NCBI GenBank assembly: GCA_019055375.1
Contig: JAHQIW010006346.1
Coordinates: 55,013-119,012, forward strand
DNA: 64,000 nt
Source: Parelaphostrongylus tenuis
Lineage: Eukaryota > Nematoda > Chromadorea > Rhabditida > Metastrongylidae
Direction of reading: 5' to 3'
Below are positions 22,757 through 34,995 of this stretch, piece after piece. The notes beneath the pieces are model-generated. The model was not told the DNA's origin and did no database searches. It worked only from the letters and a program-made list of their open reading frames with translations. Numbering within the stretch: position 1 is the stretch's first letter; the number at the start of each line of letters is the position of its first letter. A program made the translations under genes and the position numbers.

Positions 22757-23366
22757 ACCTGTATCACCCGACTTCACGTTTGATCGTCGAGTGTCTCTAG
22801 CGGTTACCAGCAACACTGCCATTTCTCCCTATCGCGTGTAAGGGTAGCCCTGCCCGTCCTCCTCGCTCTAGGGATTCGCTGGGCATCATACGTTTCTTCT
22901 ATACTGCTCGTGAAGAAATCGGACCAGCGAGTCGGTGGTCTTCTTATAGAGCGTTTGATGTCTTGAGGAATCCAGTCGGTAACGGCTCTTGTCCATCGGC
23001 TGTCGTTGAAGCGCATTACGTGTCCGGCCCATCTTATTTTGATATCCTGGCGTGTAGAACGGCGTCTCTGATTTTCGATCAATGGCGTAGGTCGGGACTT
23101 CGGTTCCGTTCTCTCATTTGCGAGTTACAGGATACTCCTAGCATTGACCTTTCGACTGCGCGTTCAATAACGCCAAGGGATCTTTCATCCTGCTTACGTA
23201 GCAACCAGGTTTCTACTGCATACGTTAGGTCACGGATAATCGCTGAGTCGAAAAGGTGGGCACGGAGTCGGATGTTTCTTCTTCTCTCACTACATCTTCT
23301 ATTCTCCTAAACGTTCCTCAAGTCGCTCGTTTCCTCCTGGTCAACTTTGGAGCTAGGACGTTCATT
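22757..23366 (-). mobile_element. RTE-like 3' fragment, copy 3
   Basis: The minus strand encodes IRWAGHVMRFNDSRWTRAVT and RRPPTRWSDFFTSS, the C-terminal segment of the RTE-like protein, plus decayed upstream sequence. It lies between the left pLTR and the Penelope open frame and stops abruptly at about 23366, where Penelope sequence begins. No target duplication was identified. Confidence 0.85.
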
Positions 23367-25506
23367 ATACATGACTCTCCCCGATAATGCGCGCTCGCTC
23401 TTAAAAATGGGCCCAAGTTTCTCACCAGCGCAATCCAAATCTAAGGAAACCCCGTGTAGTATCGCGTGCAATTTACAAGACCTTCAAGATCGGCTCCGCT
23501 ATAAAGCTAGACAGAACCACCCAATAGGCGCGAACAACAGGAAAATGTAGGGGAATTGCCAACACCGCCTTTTCCTCGAGCGTTCTTTAGACAACAAGGC
23601 CCTAATAATGAAGTGGATATCAATTTTCGCATATTTTCGGAAGAAACTCTTAGAATCCTTAGTCACTATCGCGCAAAAAAGTTCAGCTCCAACCTAACAT
23701 CAACGCAGAAAACGGTATGCGACAGATACGGGAGCTAATAAAGTCCAAAATCATTCGACTACCAGTTAGTGATAAGGGAGGAGAGTTTGTAGTAATTCCC
23801 CATAAGTTGGATGTTGAGATAACGAAAAAACATCTAGAGGACACCACACTCTATCGTCCATCATCCAATAAGGAATTTCAAAAACAATATCGAAAGTTGA
23901 ATAGTGAATGGGTAAAAATAGCAAGTTCGGCTGATTTTAAATCTTCCGTTATTTCTCAACTAAAACTTAGTCCATCATCATGCCTCGTCTTGTACTTACT
24001 TATTAGAACTCATAAGTTGGAATGTACTGATGACCTTGCGTCTACCGATCCATCAAAATTCAAAGTTAGACCCATCATCAGCTGTGTAGACGGGCCAACG
24101 GATAGAATAATGTGGTTTTCAAACTTAATACTAGTCCAACTACTAAAACACATTCCAGCCCATCTTACCAATACCCAAATGTTCTTGGATCATCCACGTA
24201 GCGCGTCTCCCAACAACGCGTACGTAATGGAATCGTTCGACTTAACTGCTCTTTATACAAAAGTGTCGAATGAGTCCGCAATGCAAGCCATATGCGAGCT
24301 TCTAACGGAGCACGAACGAACTACGAACATGTGTGGCTTCTCCATTCGGCAGGTCATGGCTCTCTTAAAAGAGTGCCTAAGCTGTTCATTCTTTAGATGG
24401 TCTGGGAATTATTTTGCTCAGATCAGAGGACTGGCAATGGGGCAACGACTAGCTCCGACCCTTGCTATCGCTTTTATGTCTAAAGTAGAGGCACCAATAT
24501 TCGATCTCCGGCCGTTGCTCTACTGTAGGTATATAGATGATTGTTTTGTCGTCTGCTCAACGCAAGAGGAGATGGACAAATGTTTTGAGTTGTTAAATAG
24601 CCAGTTAGAGTACATAACGTTCACCCGTGAGAAACGTAAGGAAAATTGGTTTCCATTTTCAAACGTTCAAGTTAACCTCTCTAAAAACTCCTACAACACA
24701 AAGTGGTATCGTAAACCAATCAAGAAAAACATCCTGGTTCACTACCTATCTGCTCATCCCTCGCACACAAAATGCGCAGTTTTAAAAAACATGTTTCGAA
24801 CAGCTGCTAATGTGTGCACAGGAAAAGAACACAAGGTAGAGTCCCTGAGCTTGGCACGAAAAATAGCCACCTCTAATGGCTACAACACGTTAGGAACTTC
24901 TCGGGTTAAATTTAGAGGAAATTCGGTGCCCCTATACGGAAGGTCTAGCGAGAATAAAGTTCCATTCATCCTGCCTTTTCTTTCTAACGAAGTGAGTGCA
25001 GCCATTAAACGCTGCTTAAAAAGAGCACGTTTAGATAATTTGGTAGCAGTAGTCGAGATACCACCTAAAACACTAAAACGCCAATTAGTGCGCAACCGGC
25101 TGTATGATCGTCTCTGCGAAACCAACGAATGCAAAGTTTGCCCTAACGGCAGACACGGCGACTGCAAGAGGTCGGGTACAATTTACCTGATCTCTTGCGA
25201 GGCATGCGGGGATGAATATATTGGCGAAAGGGTAGACCACTCTGCATCCGCGTAAAAGAGCACCTAGCTGGGAAACGTAACTCCGACCCAAAAACCCCAC
25301 TAGGCACGCATAGGGAACAGAAGCATAATGGAGCAGATTTTGACGTTAAAGTCGCGGTCCTTGCACAGGAATTGAAAAACGTCTACGCGTTAAACTTTGG
25401 ATGCCTTCTGGATTCATAGCAAAGGCCCAAAAATGAACCGCAAAGAGGAATGCCTCGTAACAACGCGTGACCTAGCACCATATCTCAGGCTAATTTTCCC
25501 GACCTG
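23367..25506 (+). pseudogene. Penelope-like reverse transcriptase with GIY-YIG endonuclease, frameshifted
   Basis: The main frame at 23717-25255 reads as a Penelope-like reverse transcriptase: LPVSDKGGEFVVI near its start, FKVRPIISCVDGPT, SFDLTALYTKVSN (block A Asp), IRGLAMGQRLAPTLA, CRYIDDCFVV (catalytic YIDD) and KWYRKP. The C-terminus contains the linker and endonuclease start, ECKVCPN...GDCKRSGTIYLISC then CGDEYIGE (GIY-YIG type, shortly after a cysteine cluster). Frameshifts near 25230 and again near 25385-25400 break the endonuclease; its continuation in other frames reads RVKEHLAGKRN and ends TTRDLAPYLRLIF with a stop at about 25506. Upstream, 23390-23740 carries decayed N-terminal sequence in two more frames. 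It is inactive as it stands but recently enough active to be read easily. No single-frame protein spans the element. Confidence 0.93.
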
Positions 25507-25544
25507 AGCCAGGCACAGTCTTACAATAGCATAGACTCCAAATG

Positions 25545-25865
25545 GCAGGTCTTCAATGATTAATTGAACGACCTAAAACATCTAAGCCATGAGTGTTTTT
25601 GAAATGACGTTTTTTCTATGCGACCCAAAAATTTATCTCTTACATTTTCTGCTAGGGTTATGAAGGTCTTTGATTTAATAATTTGCGAATCAATTTGACC
25701 TTTCCAGGCTCTGAAGATGGCGAACCTTGCCGAATCGTTAGCCACCACGACTTTTGTAATATTCGTGCTGCATTATTAACTGTATTGTTATGTGCTTCGC
25801 TGATATTCAATAAATAATATCATTAACACCTCGGAGCGGCTAAACAGAAGAAGATACTGATTTAC
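25545..25865 (+). repeat. Penelope-type pseudo-LTR, right
   Basis: Direct repeat of 22150-22480, starting about 40 bp after the end of the Penelope coding sequence. Together they bracket the element and an RTE fragment. Confidence 0.8.
25707..25743 (+). ncRNA. Degenerate hammerhead-like motif in pLTR, right
   Basis: Same layout as 22315-22351 (GGCT/AGCC, CTGAAGA, GGC/GCC stem II), but the GAAA position reads GAAT, so the small ACGT palindrome is lost. The cleavage dinucleotide would be TT. Probably inactive. Confidence 0.45.
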
Positions 25866-28800
25866 AAATATAGCTTCTCAATGTGATGATCTGGTTGTCA
25901 AACTGTGATGCACATAACGGATAAGTCATTTCTCCACAGAAACGCTTTAGCTAAAAAACTGAGAAGATTCACTGAGAATTACAGCAGAAGTGGCAGTGCT
26001 GGTGATCGAAATCGCATACCCGACCAAACCTGACCCTGCAAAAAGTGCTGCATTGTTCGGAAATGGCCAAAGTCACGAAATCAAAAAGACGAAGAATATC
26101 CAGACCCTCAATGGGAATTTCCCATATGAGAAAGTATTACTCCCGAGATATGCATGAAAGTTATCTCATGCTTACCAAAGTCCTCAGAACTTTCATTCCA
26201 AGCGTAGTGTTACTGCTGAAATTTTTTGAATAACTCACATCGCTGCAGTGTGCAGTATCATTTGAAGAATCAAACTATGCGCTTACAAATTACAAACCAC
26301 AAACAACAGCATTCATTGCTTGCTATATCAAATTATCCTAGAGCTCCTAGAAGAATTATTATTAATTATTATTTATTATTAGAATTATTAGAATTATCCT
26401 AGAATTATGAGTATTGTCGAGTAAGAGCTTATCGAAACTGAAAAACTTGTGCCATATTACGTAAATTCAGAGATACAAAATGATCATGTAATTGTATATC
26501 TGATTATATATTCGGTTGCCATAAATATGTTGCGAATCGATATTGACACTAAGAAATGAGAGATGTTCACGGTGGAAATCTAATATATAAATGAGATTTC
26601 ATAATACATACAATGAGGTTTGGAAATGAGTTTGTATTCACAAAGATTTGTTTTCCGCTGGAACCTTCGGAGCCTTAGGTCAATAAACAGTGCAACGCTT
26701 GTTACTTTCCATGTCAGGAAATTCTCGCCAACATTTTGAAAATGAATGGAACTTATCAACCCACGCTTTATGTCACTCACTACATCGTTGATGATGCAAT
26801 GGAGGAGATGTTTTCGAGAACAATTTTCAAGTCGTTCAGAGTGTAGCCGTTAGCACAGAGCTCTTCAAAATCTAAAATTCAAACCATCGTATGCTGCACA
26901 GCTACTCCAATCCACTAACCCATCTAACTTAAATTCATTGTAGGAGTGGACACGATAACTTATCTATTCCACTGATTTATGGTGGAAGTAGGTAGAATGA
27001 CTTATGTTGTCTCTTCGACTGCTTATGTCCTTAGTATAAGGATCAGAATTATGCTCATCGACCTTTCGAAAAGAGTAAAATTAAGCAGTTTCAGTCGTTC
27101 GCAGACTTTACGTTTAGATAAACGTCGGCAGAATGGAAAGCATATATGCTTGTCATAAAACTCTCATGAAGTCTCCATAGGAGATCTCTTCAAAACGATG
27201 ATTCGTGTAAAACTATGATATAATCACCATTTTATTCCCAGCTTTAAGGATATTACGCAGTAATCGTCATATCTCACTTTCAAAATTTCTTTTTTGGTAT
27301 TATATCACTGGTTTGTTTTTTCAAGCAATACTAAAAATCCTAATAATAAAAAAATATCACGTTTAGTCCCGTTAGCCAATGGATGACTTGATTAGATTAT
27401 AGTTAAATCACAATCTGTACTGATTGGCTTCCAAACCTATTATGTAGGTGCTTGGCTGGTACTTGAACCGAAGAGCTCTTCCCAATTTCACATGTGGCTT
27501 CAATCTTTTGTTTTGCTGTTTATCGCCAAAAAGGGTCCATGGAATTTACAGTGCTTCAGTTATCATAGAAGTCGAATTTGATAACGGATAATTCAGCAGT
27601 CGTGTTGAACTTGGAGGTTGGCGATTATCCATGTTCATTTTGTGCATACATTAAAGAGCCATGTACCTAATTATGCGTCCAGTTAAGTGAATACGATTGC
27701 TATTGTCATAATTGGAGGTAGAATGAAACAGTTAGTTATGCAGTATATCAGAATAAGAAAGTGATAAGCAGTGATTGATTCGATTTCCTCTTTAGCTTAC
27801 TACAGTAAGTCAACATGGTGCTTAAGCTCTGACATCTGCAAGTTTCCATGAGAACCGTATGGATCAGAATTTTACATCATTTCTGATGAAGACAAAATCC
27901 TCCAGCAGCAGCTGAAGCAAAACATGAAGTTATGATGATCTTCGTAGAGGATGATTGCGAGAATATGATTCGTTATGCAAGAAGTGTTGAATACCGCAGT
28001 AATTTGTGATGGTCAATCCTGGAAATCATTGCGAGCTGTAATTCTAGTCGACAAATTATTTGAATGTTTCAGAGGATCAACCTAAATTTTATTATCTAGC
28101 AGCTCTTCCTATTTTTTAGTCCGCTTTTCGTACTTGTTTTAAAAACTTAAGAAATGCCTATTTTAGATCTAAGTTTGTTCTTAAAAAGACCTTCTTACTA
28201 CGATTTACTAGCGGAAAAAATCACGTGATTGTGGAGTGCGCTGTTTCAACATCACAGCAGGTTTTTTGATATCATACAGCGAAGATTTGAATCTAGGCAG
28301 ACTTCTCTGCTACGAAAAACATAGATTATTTATAAAAGGACCTGAAAACGTAATACTAGCGAGAGAAGCGCCCCGTCCTCCTCAAATTTGACAAACTAAA
28401 TAGAATGCAGTCATATTGCCTGGAATGCAGTCCTACTTCCTCGACTTTCCGAAAAGAAGTTCCAGTTCTTCTGGTTAGATGGGAACAAATGAAAAGTCAG
28501 TCTCATTCGCTGAAGAGGGATTTTTCATAGGAGCGTAGTAACCATTCGAAAGCTGAAAATTGAGGCTACCGTCCTACGTCGCCGGTTTTCAGATTACCCT
28601 TTCATAACGTTGCAACGTCCAGATCAACAATCATATTTCCCACTCGGTTTTTGCCTTTGTCTTCATCACACGTATAATGCTGGAAGCCGAAAAGCATGTC
28701 AAGGTGTAGAGAAGCTTTCGTAGTAACATAGTCAGTCGTTGTATCTAAAGTTTCTTTCAATGCGGAGGAAAAATTACCAATTGAATAACAAAATATCGAT

Positions 28801-30549
28801 CGTTCCGTCTCGCCCCGCTCCTACTACGCCCCTACGGCTCTGCAGCGGCCTTCGTTTTGTTAGCCTCTAAACAGCGTTACGAAAAGGATGGAACTTGACC
28901 TTGTTTCACAGCTAAACCGTATTTCCAGGAAATAAGCACATCACTAGAGTCAAGAAACATTACGTTATCAGACGATTACTAATAGTCTAAAGAAAGTGCA
29001 CTATCCGGCGAGGTACAAGTTATCATTTAAGGATGTAGTTTTCTCGTTAAAACATACAAAATATAGACGGAATATGGATGATATAGATGTTCTTTTTACT
29101 AAGATTATCTATGCAGAAGCTTTTCGAATGAAGTTGCATTATTTCATGATGATCATGCTCCCTCAAAATCTAGGTTCTTCTCCTCGCTTCCATCATGCTG
29201 TCTATTTCAATGGTGGCGTTAAGAGTTGAACTGAACATATTATGCATGCCGCCTTACACTTTTACATGCGAAAATACAAATGGAAAGATTGTTATTAGCC
29301 AGGCATCATTTCGAGTGTAGTCCAAGCTCAACAATTCATGATGATGATTATATTGTTTGCGCTGCATCACTAAACTGATTATCGTATTGCAACACTGATA
29401 TTCGATAAATAGTGTTAATAATAGCTTGTAACTGCTTAACAGCAGAAAGTAGTGATATATTGAGGTTGTTCATAGCAACAATCAACATTGATCGTATTTT
29501 TCGTTAAATCAAGAATCATCAGCTGCCAAAATACCTACTTATACTGCTCCATTACATTTTTGCCTAAATTCTCTGGATTTTAGAAGCGCTGAAAGAATTT
29601 GGTGTTCGTTTTGAAAGAAAGCATTTCTTGGCATGGAATAGTAATGAAGTAGTAACAGTGCAGTTATAGCACATAATCAATGCTTAAGCTCATTTTCGCT
29701 TCCTAACCAACAAAGTTTAACGTTACTATTGGTGACTGGTGTAAGAGGATATTCATTTACTTGGATAATAAGTTAACCCTTTCTCAACATGTTCAGATAC
29801 CATGATTTCCTTTCCTTTCGCCGCATTCTATCCGTCTCCTCTGCTACGGTGGGGTTTGTATATGGATTTAGCTGCAGCTTGATTCTCAACGATATGCCGA
29901 TTTCTTACTTCTTTATATAGTTTTTGATGATTTTAACTGTCTTTTCGAGGTTTTGTTACGAATTCATTCATGGTAACAGTTCAGTATACTCCTGTTTCGG
30001 CGGTTTCGCCATGACCAGCGCTTTTTCTTGAGCAGCCGCCTCTAATTTTGATTTCGCTGTTACGGCCTAATAAGAAGGCCTTTTCATTTGATCTCAAGTG
30101 CAATAATGAAAATATCAAAATTTGAAGCTATCGTGTCAATGGAAAGACTTAATGAGAGTAAAGAATAAATTCCGAAAAGATGAAAGTGCCTCGGACAACT
30201 ACGGCTTTGTCATCTATTGTTTACAGGTTTTTCATGATATTTGAGGTAGCTCCACGAGGAGATCATCAAGTTACAATGTATGAATTTTTCATTTTAATTT
30301 AATGACATTTCCGTGGTCAAATCGGAAATACTTTCACACAAATTTATATCATTCAAGAGCAGTTGGGCTCGAAATACCTGAATTCATGAGTTCAGCGAGA
30401 TTTCTTCTCGATTTGATAAAGCTAATTTTAGCTTGCACATAAAGCCATTTTCCGACTGACGATGAGCATTATTATAAATGAAACTTTGATGTGTATGTAA
30501 TGTCTTAATGTTTAATAAAAAATGTCTCAAAACACATTGCAGTTCGACT
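25866..30549. other. No gene recognised; contains dispersed repeats R-C and R-E
   Basis: About 4.7 kb with no domain-bearing open frame. Part of R-C lies at about 28440-28600. R-E lies at about 28915-29220: its first part resembles 57985-58070 and its second part (TTTCATGATGA..ATGCTC and CATCATGCTGT) resembles 38340-38515. A short stutter of TTATTATTA occurs near 26360. Confidence 0.4.
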
Positions 30550-31400
30550 TCAGTTTCCCCCGGCATCGGCAGATGCCGAAAGGAAGTGCGATCCAAACTG
30601 ACCAGATACCAACAAGCGAATCGCTCTGTTCACTACATTTTGCCACATTGTTCTCGACCAGTTCGCCATGACGACGTTTGTGGTCTCCACAGAACTGTTT
30701 CTTTACAGAACAAATTTGTGCAAAAAGGAAAGCTGTTCGTACCATGAGAGTTCTTAAGATTGTCAAGTGTGTATCGGAATTAGGCGTTGTGTTTTTTTTC
30801 TCGCTTGCTACACATTTTATTGTTCACTACCTTCATTCTCTTTCGAATTCCCTTAACCGTGCTGCTGACTATAATGCAGTACTCTTTGTTCCATTCGCAT
30901 TCGTGACTGTAAGAGAGTATAAATTTTAGAAGACGCGTTCTTTTATTGCAGTAGAAGACTGAAAAGCCTAAAGCAATTTTAAGCAATAATTTTCTTTCTG
31001 TTCTCCACTACCCTTTGAATTTCTCAAAACAAAGAAAACTCCCTCTTACTCAATAATGTGGGAAACTCGTTCAAAAAATCTTAGATTTTACAGGCCCTGA
31101 CTTTGGCGCCACTTTGGATTCCTTCCTTTGTTTTGCCACAGTGGCAAGTATTTTCAATAAAATTGTTTATTTCTCATAATTAGAAAGTGTTAGGCTGCTC
31201 TTTTTACCTGTTATGCTTTTGGATGCCATCTTTCAACTGGCTGTTGAATATTAAAGACTCACTCTTCTGTACTGGGCTGATAACCATAGGGCATTCATTG
31301 GTGTGTAGCTAATCGAAACACTAAGCTGACCCAAAATGGATGAGATTAGAGCATCGGATAGGAGTGTACTACGAGCTTGTAGTTCAAGAACATCAAAGAC
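30550..31400 (-). pseudogene. Secreted-protein family pseudogene, exons 3-5 (copy B)
   Basis: Minus-strand blocks correspond to exon 3 (31263-31400, VFDVLELQARSTLLSDALIS), exon 4 (30743-30906, YCIIVSSTV in a shifted frame) and the terminal exon (30550-30684, TTNVVMANWSRTMWQ to a stop after GSHFLSASADAGGN). The terminal exon and its acceptor look intact. Defects: the exon 3 acceptor reads CAT where copies C and D have CAG, exon 3 has a one-base deletion near its end, and exon 4 has a one-base deletion that leads to a stop. Exons 1 and 2 are absent upstream. Instead, 31560-31815 holds the family's 5' region in the opposite orientation, implying a rearrangement. Confidence 0.85.
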
Positions 31401-31559
31401 ATGAAAAACAAGCTTTTGTTCTACCAACTGGCAGAATTTACTCAGAAGCGTATTCACATGAGTTATCTATGCAAGTTATAAAAGCACTATGATCTTAACG
31501 TACAGCAAAAAAAGCAGCTTGCTTCCTACTCCTACTCAAAATTGGCGAGGAAGATCATT

Positions 31560-31815
31560 GAAATCACTGTTTGCATCAAATTAAAAAGTTAAACTTTTTA
31601 ATTAAACAAATAAAAGCCATTTATGAAATTCGACGAGTGTCGCGACGAATTTAAGCCACATACAAATTCTGAGTAGCAAATCCGTTGTTGCCTTGCGTAA
31701 GAGTTTATTCAAAAAGTAAAAAATCACTTTTTAGTTGAGTTTACAATGTTCACTGAAATATCTAAGAGTGGAAAACGAAAATTCGTAAGAATACGGCAAG
31801 ACTTCCAAGATCTTT
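31560..31815 (+). repeat. Family gene 5' region, duplicated and inverted relative to copy B
   Basis: Similar to 44040-44280, the region around the start of copy C. Shared stretches include ATTCGACGAG, CGCCACATACAAAT (or GCCACATACAAAT) and AATACGGCAAGACTTCCAA. It stops matching just inside exon 1, so the signal-peptide exon is not complete here. Confidence 0.75.
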
Positions 31816-32999
31816 TGAAGACAAGACTACGACAGATCTTTTGAATGTTTTTCCAGAGTAGATGAGGTGGTTGAACGGCCATTTCGAAGGAGACCATCAT
31901 TCCCTTACGTGTCTTCATAGCACGGGTTCAGAATCATCCGATAGCCACAATGTCGTTTGTTTTCAATCTCGTGTTGTGCAACTCAACTATGCGATGCATT
32001 CATTTTACGATCCATAACTTGAGCCCATCTGGAAAAAGACAAGTAAATAAAACAGATTCCAGACCAGAAGTGAACAAAGAATTTTATAAATTGTCAGCAC
32101 TATGAAGAATTATGATACTGTTCTATTATGGCGGCGCCATTTGAGGCCTTCAGTAAGAACGTATTTTTTGCTGTTATCTGAGGAAAGTACGATTATCTGA
32201 TAGCTTAAATCAAGCGATTTTTAGGTGTATTTTTGTCTTTCATATTGCTTGTTTATAATGCCGTACCAGGCATAATGAGATTTTGCTTCACATTCGAAGT
32301 TTCCTCGTTTGATAAAAGTTTTCTAATATAAAGCAAATCTTTCTGATTGAGAAAATGTTTTTGCACTTTAGGAAGAACTTCTCAGAGCCCTGCAATTCTC
32401 ACAAGAAGAGTGGGTTTCATTCAGTGGAAATATCGCTGATTTCCGCACCCCTTCACAAACAAAGGTGTTTTGCAATTTCTCCAAGTTGCTTCTTAGCTTA
32501 ATCAATATCTCTAATCTAGACAATTCCAGCGATATACCTAGGTTCTGAAGGAAGCCTTTCAGTATGCTGTAATAGCCAATATAAAAGTATGTTTCACAAT
32601 GAGGCGTTTCAACGCGTCTTCGCGGAGAGAATTTCCCTCAGACTTTTAGGAATCATGCGATAGTCTGAATTCTGCTGATTTCAGTGATACACTTGGTTTT
32701 TCGAAAGGACTTCTTAATGAGCTGTGATAGGTTAGGGTGCGCAATGCAGCGACGGCACCTGGTCACCATCCATTGTCAGCTATGTGAATGAGATTTCGCA
32801 ATACTGGCCCTTGACTGACGAGCGATCTCAGCATTTACTACATTGATTAGTCATTACAAGTCAACTGCCTTGAACTGTCTTTTGATTCTCATCGATTTCA
32901 CTTAATCATAAGCATTTTTGCCTCGCCAAGAGCAGAAAAAGAGGCCTTTATGTTCCTACAAAGACACGACGCGTTACAATCCAAACGTCTGTGCAAGAA
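31816..32999. other. No gene recognised; contains repeat R-D
   Basis: Repeat R-D (31965-32100, partner at 20865-20995) and otherwise unremarkable noncoding sequence. Confidence 0.4.
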
Positions 33000-33740
33000 G
33001 GAACATCTAAAGCCTCACTTCGATTCAAAAAAATGCTTGGCAATGTTAAAAGCGCAGATGTTGCGAGAAGGACGGTATTAGAGTCGAATATTGGTTTGGG
33101 AGCAGTCGTCTTCCTTTTGTTACTGCTCTCCATTTCTTCCACGGTCGGAGTGAAGAGTCAACGTTGCGTAGGAAGTGCAGCTAAAATCTTGACGTGAGCA
33201 GTGGCACAGTTGTAGACTGAAATAACTATTTACGCGAAGCTGTTGCAGAGCAGCTGATTCAACGCCGTGGTAAAAACATTAGGGGCAAAGGCAAGATTGT
33301 GGAGATAGACGAATCAGTGTTCATAAAGGAAGAACAATGCTGAACGTTTGGTACTCCGATAAATGGGTCTTTGGAAGAGTCTACCGTGGGAAATACAATG
33401 CTTCTTTTTAGCGGCTCTAGATCGCACAACACCAATCTTACTGGGTGCTATCAAACACAGCTTTGCCCAAGTTTCTACTATTTGTTCCGATTGTTGGAAA
33501 GGGTACACAATTGAAGATATACAAAAACTGGTTTCCAGCGCTTCACGGTTAACCATCGTCACAATTTTGTAGACCACACACAGATACTGACTCTCATACG
33601 ATAGCAAGGACGTGGAGATCTGCAAAATGGCGCAAGAGAGAGGCATCGAGGGAGCGCACGCCATTTCTTGGAGTACTACTTGGCTGACTTCATACGGCCT
33701 AAAATGATCGTATGTGAAAATACGTGATTGTTGCGACATT
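33000..33740 (+). pseudogene. Merlin/IS1595-type (ISXO2-like) transposase relic
   Basis: Frames read together give a DDE transposase of the ISXO2/IS1595 type, known in eukaryotes as Merlin. They show GTVVDxNNYLREAV near 33200 (stop in place of one residue), then GKGKIVEIDESVFIK (first catalytic Asp in EIDESVF) near 33290-33330, WVFGRVYRGKYN near 33365, then ICSDCWKGYTIEDIQ (second Asp in SDCWKGY) near 33480, and RTWRSAKWRKRE near 33610. The Glu that normally precedes RTWRSAKWR appears altered. Stops and frameshifts separate the blocks. No terminal inverted repeats were identified by eye. Confidence 0.88.
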
Positions 33741-33899
33741 CCGTTTATTTTTCGCTATTGTCCCAGTTGTAATCTCCTTTGTCGATTTAGGTGACAACAT
33801 CTTTAAATCACTCTTGGATGCGATCACAGTTTTCTGGCCTTTTGAACAATGATTTATATTTTATTGTGAGTTAGTCAATCATTAAAAAACAAAAATTAT

Positions 33900-34000
33900 T
33901 TTCAACTAACCTTTTTTTCTGAAAAAGCATATGGACGTGTAGAAAAAATTTGGAGCGTCCGCGAGATCTGTGATGTTCATCATAATCCACATGTGATTTA
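33900..34000. repeat. Dispersed repeat R-F fragment
   Basis: Weak similarity to about 52245-52320 and 61195-61275 around an AAAAAGC.TATG.ACGTGTAG-like core. Low confidence. Confidence 0.35.
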
Positions 34001-34405
34001 TGCAGCGGATTGGTATTACAGCTGTACACACACCCCAACCGACTAGAAGTGCTCACAGTGTAAAACCCAATATTCTGTCAGTGTCATGAAAGCAAAATGA
34101 GTCATTATAATCGGAAGCATTTCTCTATCTAACGATTAAAAGTTCATGACAACAAACTCTTATCCAGTAGAAAATCTTCAAGTGAGAAACAAAATCCTGT
34201 TTCGACTGGCACGGCGCTCAAAGAAAAGCTATTTGAGAAACCAAACATGCCATTGAAATTTACTCGATTTGAGCAATCGATAAAATACAGAAACGTATTG
34301 CAAAAGCACAAAATACGTTTTTACGGAAGGCCTCAATTGGCTCTGCCATTATAGACAGTATCTTTCAAAAAGAATGTTTAAAACCTCAGCGAGGTTGGTG
34401 CGCCA

Positions 34406-34455
34406 GGGCCATACACGCGTGTTTCGGAGGTCCTCGCCCTCTTCGTCAGTGACCC
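34406..34455 (-). ncRNA. Hammerhead ribozyme (divergent family 1)
   Basis: Minus strand: stem I GGGTCA with TGGCCC (one wobble), core CTGACGA, stem II GAGG/CCTC with a longer loop, GAAA, palindromic stem III CACGCGTG, then TA. All core positions are intact. The stem II closing pair is A/C, so activity may be reduced. Confidence 0.8.
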
Positions 34456-34648
34456 ACACCCTACATTAAGTTTTGCATTGTAGCATGGAGGAAGGCTTAT
34501 ATGGTGACGGCACAGTGCAGAATGACATTGGTTCATCACCACTTCTCAGTCAATGGATCTCGGCTGGCAGAACAGAATTGATCCATAGCATCGACTGTCT
34601 TTTAAACCTCGCATTGAACATTCAAAATATTTTCGAAATGTGGGGCGT

Positions 34649-34697
34649 AGGTCAGTGACTAGAAGGGCGAGACTTCCCAAACACGCGTGTATGGTCC
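34649..34697 (+). ncRNA. Degenerate hammerhead ribozyme (divergent family 1)
   Basis: Stem I AGGTCA/TGGTCC is partly preserved. The core is GTGACTA and the GAAA position is CAAA. The CACGCGTG palindrome and TA remain. Inactive by consensus. Confidence 0.6.
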
Positions 34698-34861
34698 TCG
34701 CGTACCAACCTCGCTAAGGCTTTGAACACGCTTTTTGAAATTATTTTGAACTTGTATTGCGAGGTTATAGAAGCAGTCGATGCCATGGATCAGTACCAAA
34801 ATTATTATATCAATGCTAAAACTGACAGAATAGAAACTTGACAGAACTTTGACGCACACTA

Positions 34862-34995
34862 TATACATATATATATATAAGATTATGATAATATATTATA
34901 TTATATATTATATATATTATCATAATATATTATAATATATATTATTATAATGATATATAATATATTATATATTATGTATATAGTAACTATAATAA
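34862..34995. repeat. TA/ATAT-rich low-complexity tract
   Basis: Irregular TATATAT, ATAATATAT and TTATATATTAT runs. It is immediately adjacent to, and provides the target for, the family 1 element at 35010-35805. Confidence 0.9.

Larger units (their letters stand above)
34378..34795. mobile_element. Hammerhead retrozyme-like element, divergent family 1 member
   Basis: Inverted arms related to the family 1 elements. The left arm begins at the GAGGTTGGTGCGCCAGGGCC stretch. The right arm ends with GTACCAACCTCG and a tail including GCAGTCGATG. The left arm has a near-intact minus-strand hammerhead (34406-34455) and the right arm a degenerate plus-strand one (34649-34697). The stem III palindrome is CACGCGTG rather than CACCGGTG, with a compatible change in stem I. 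No target duplication was found by eye. Confidence 0.78.
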
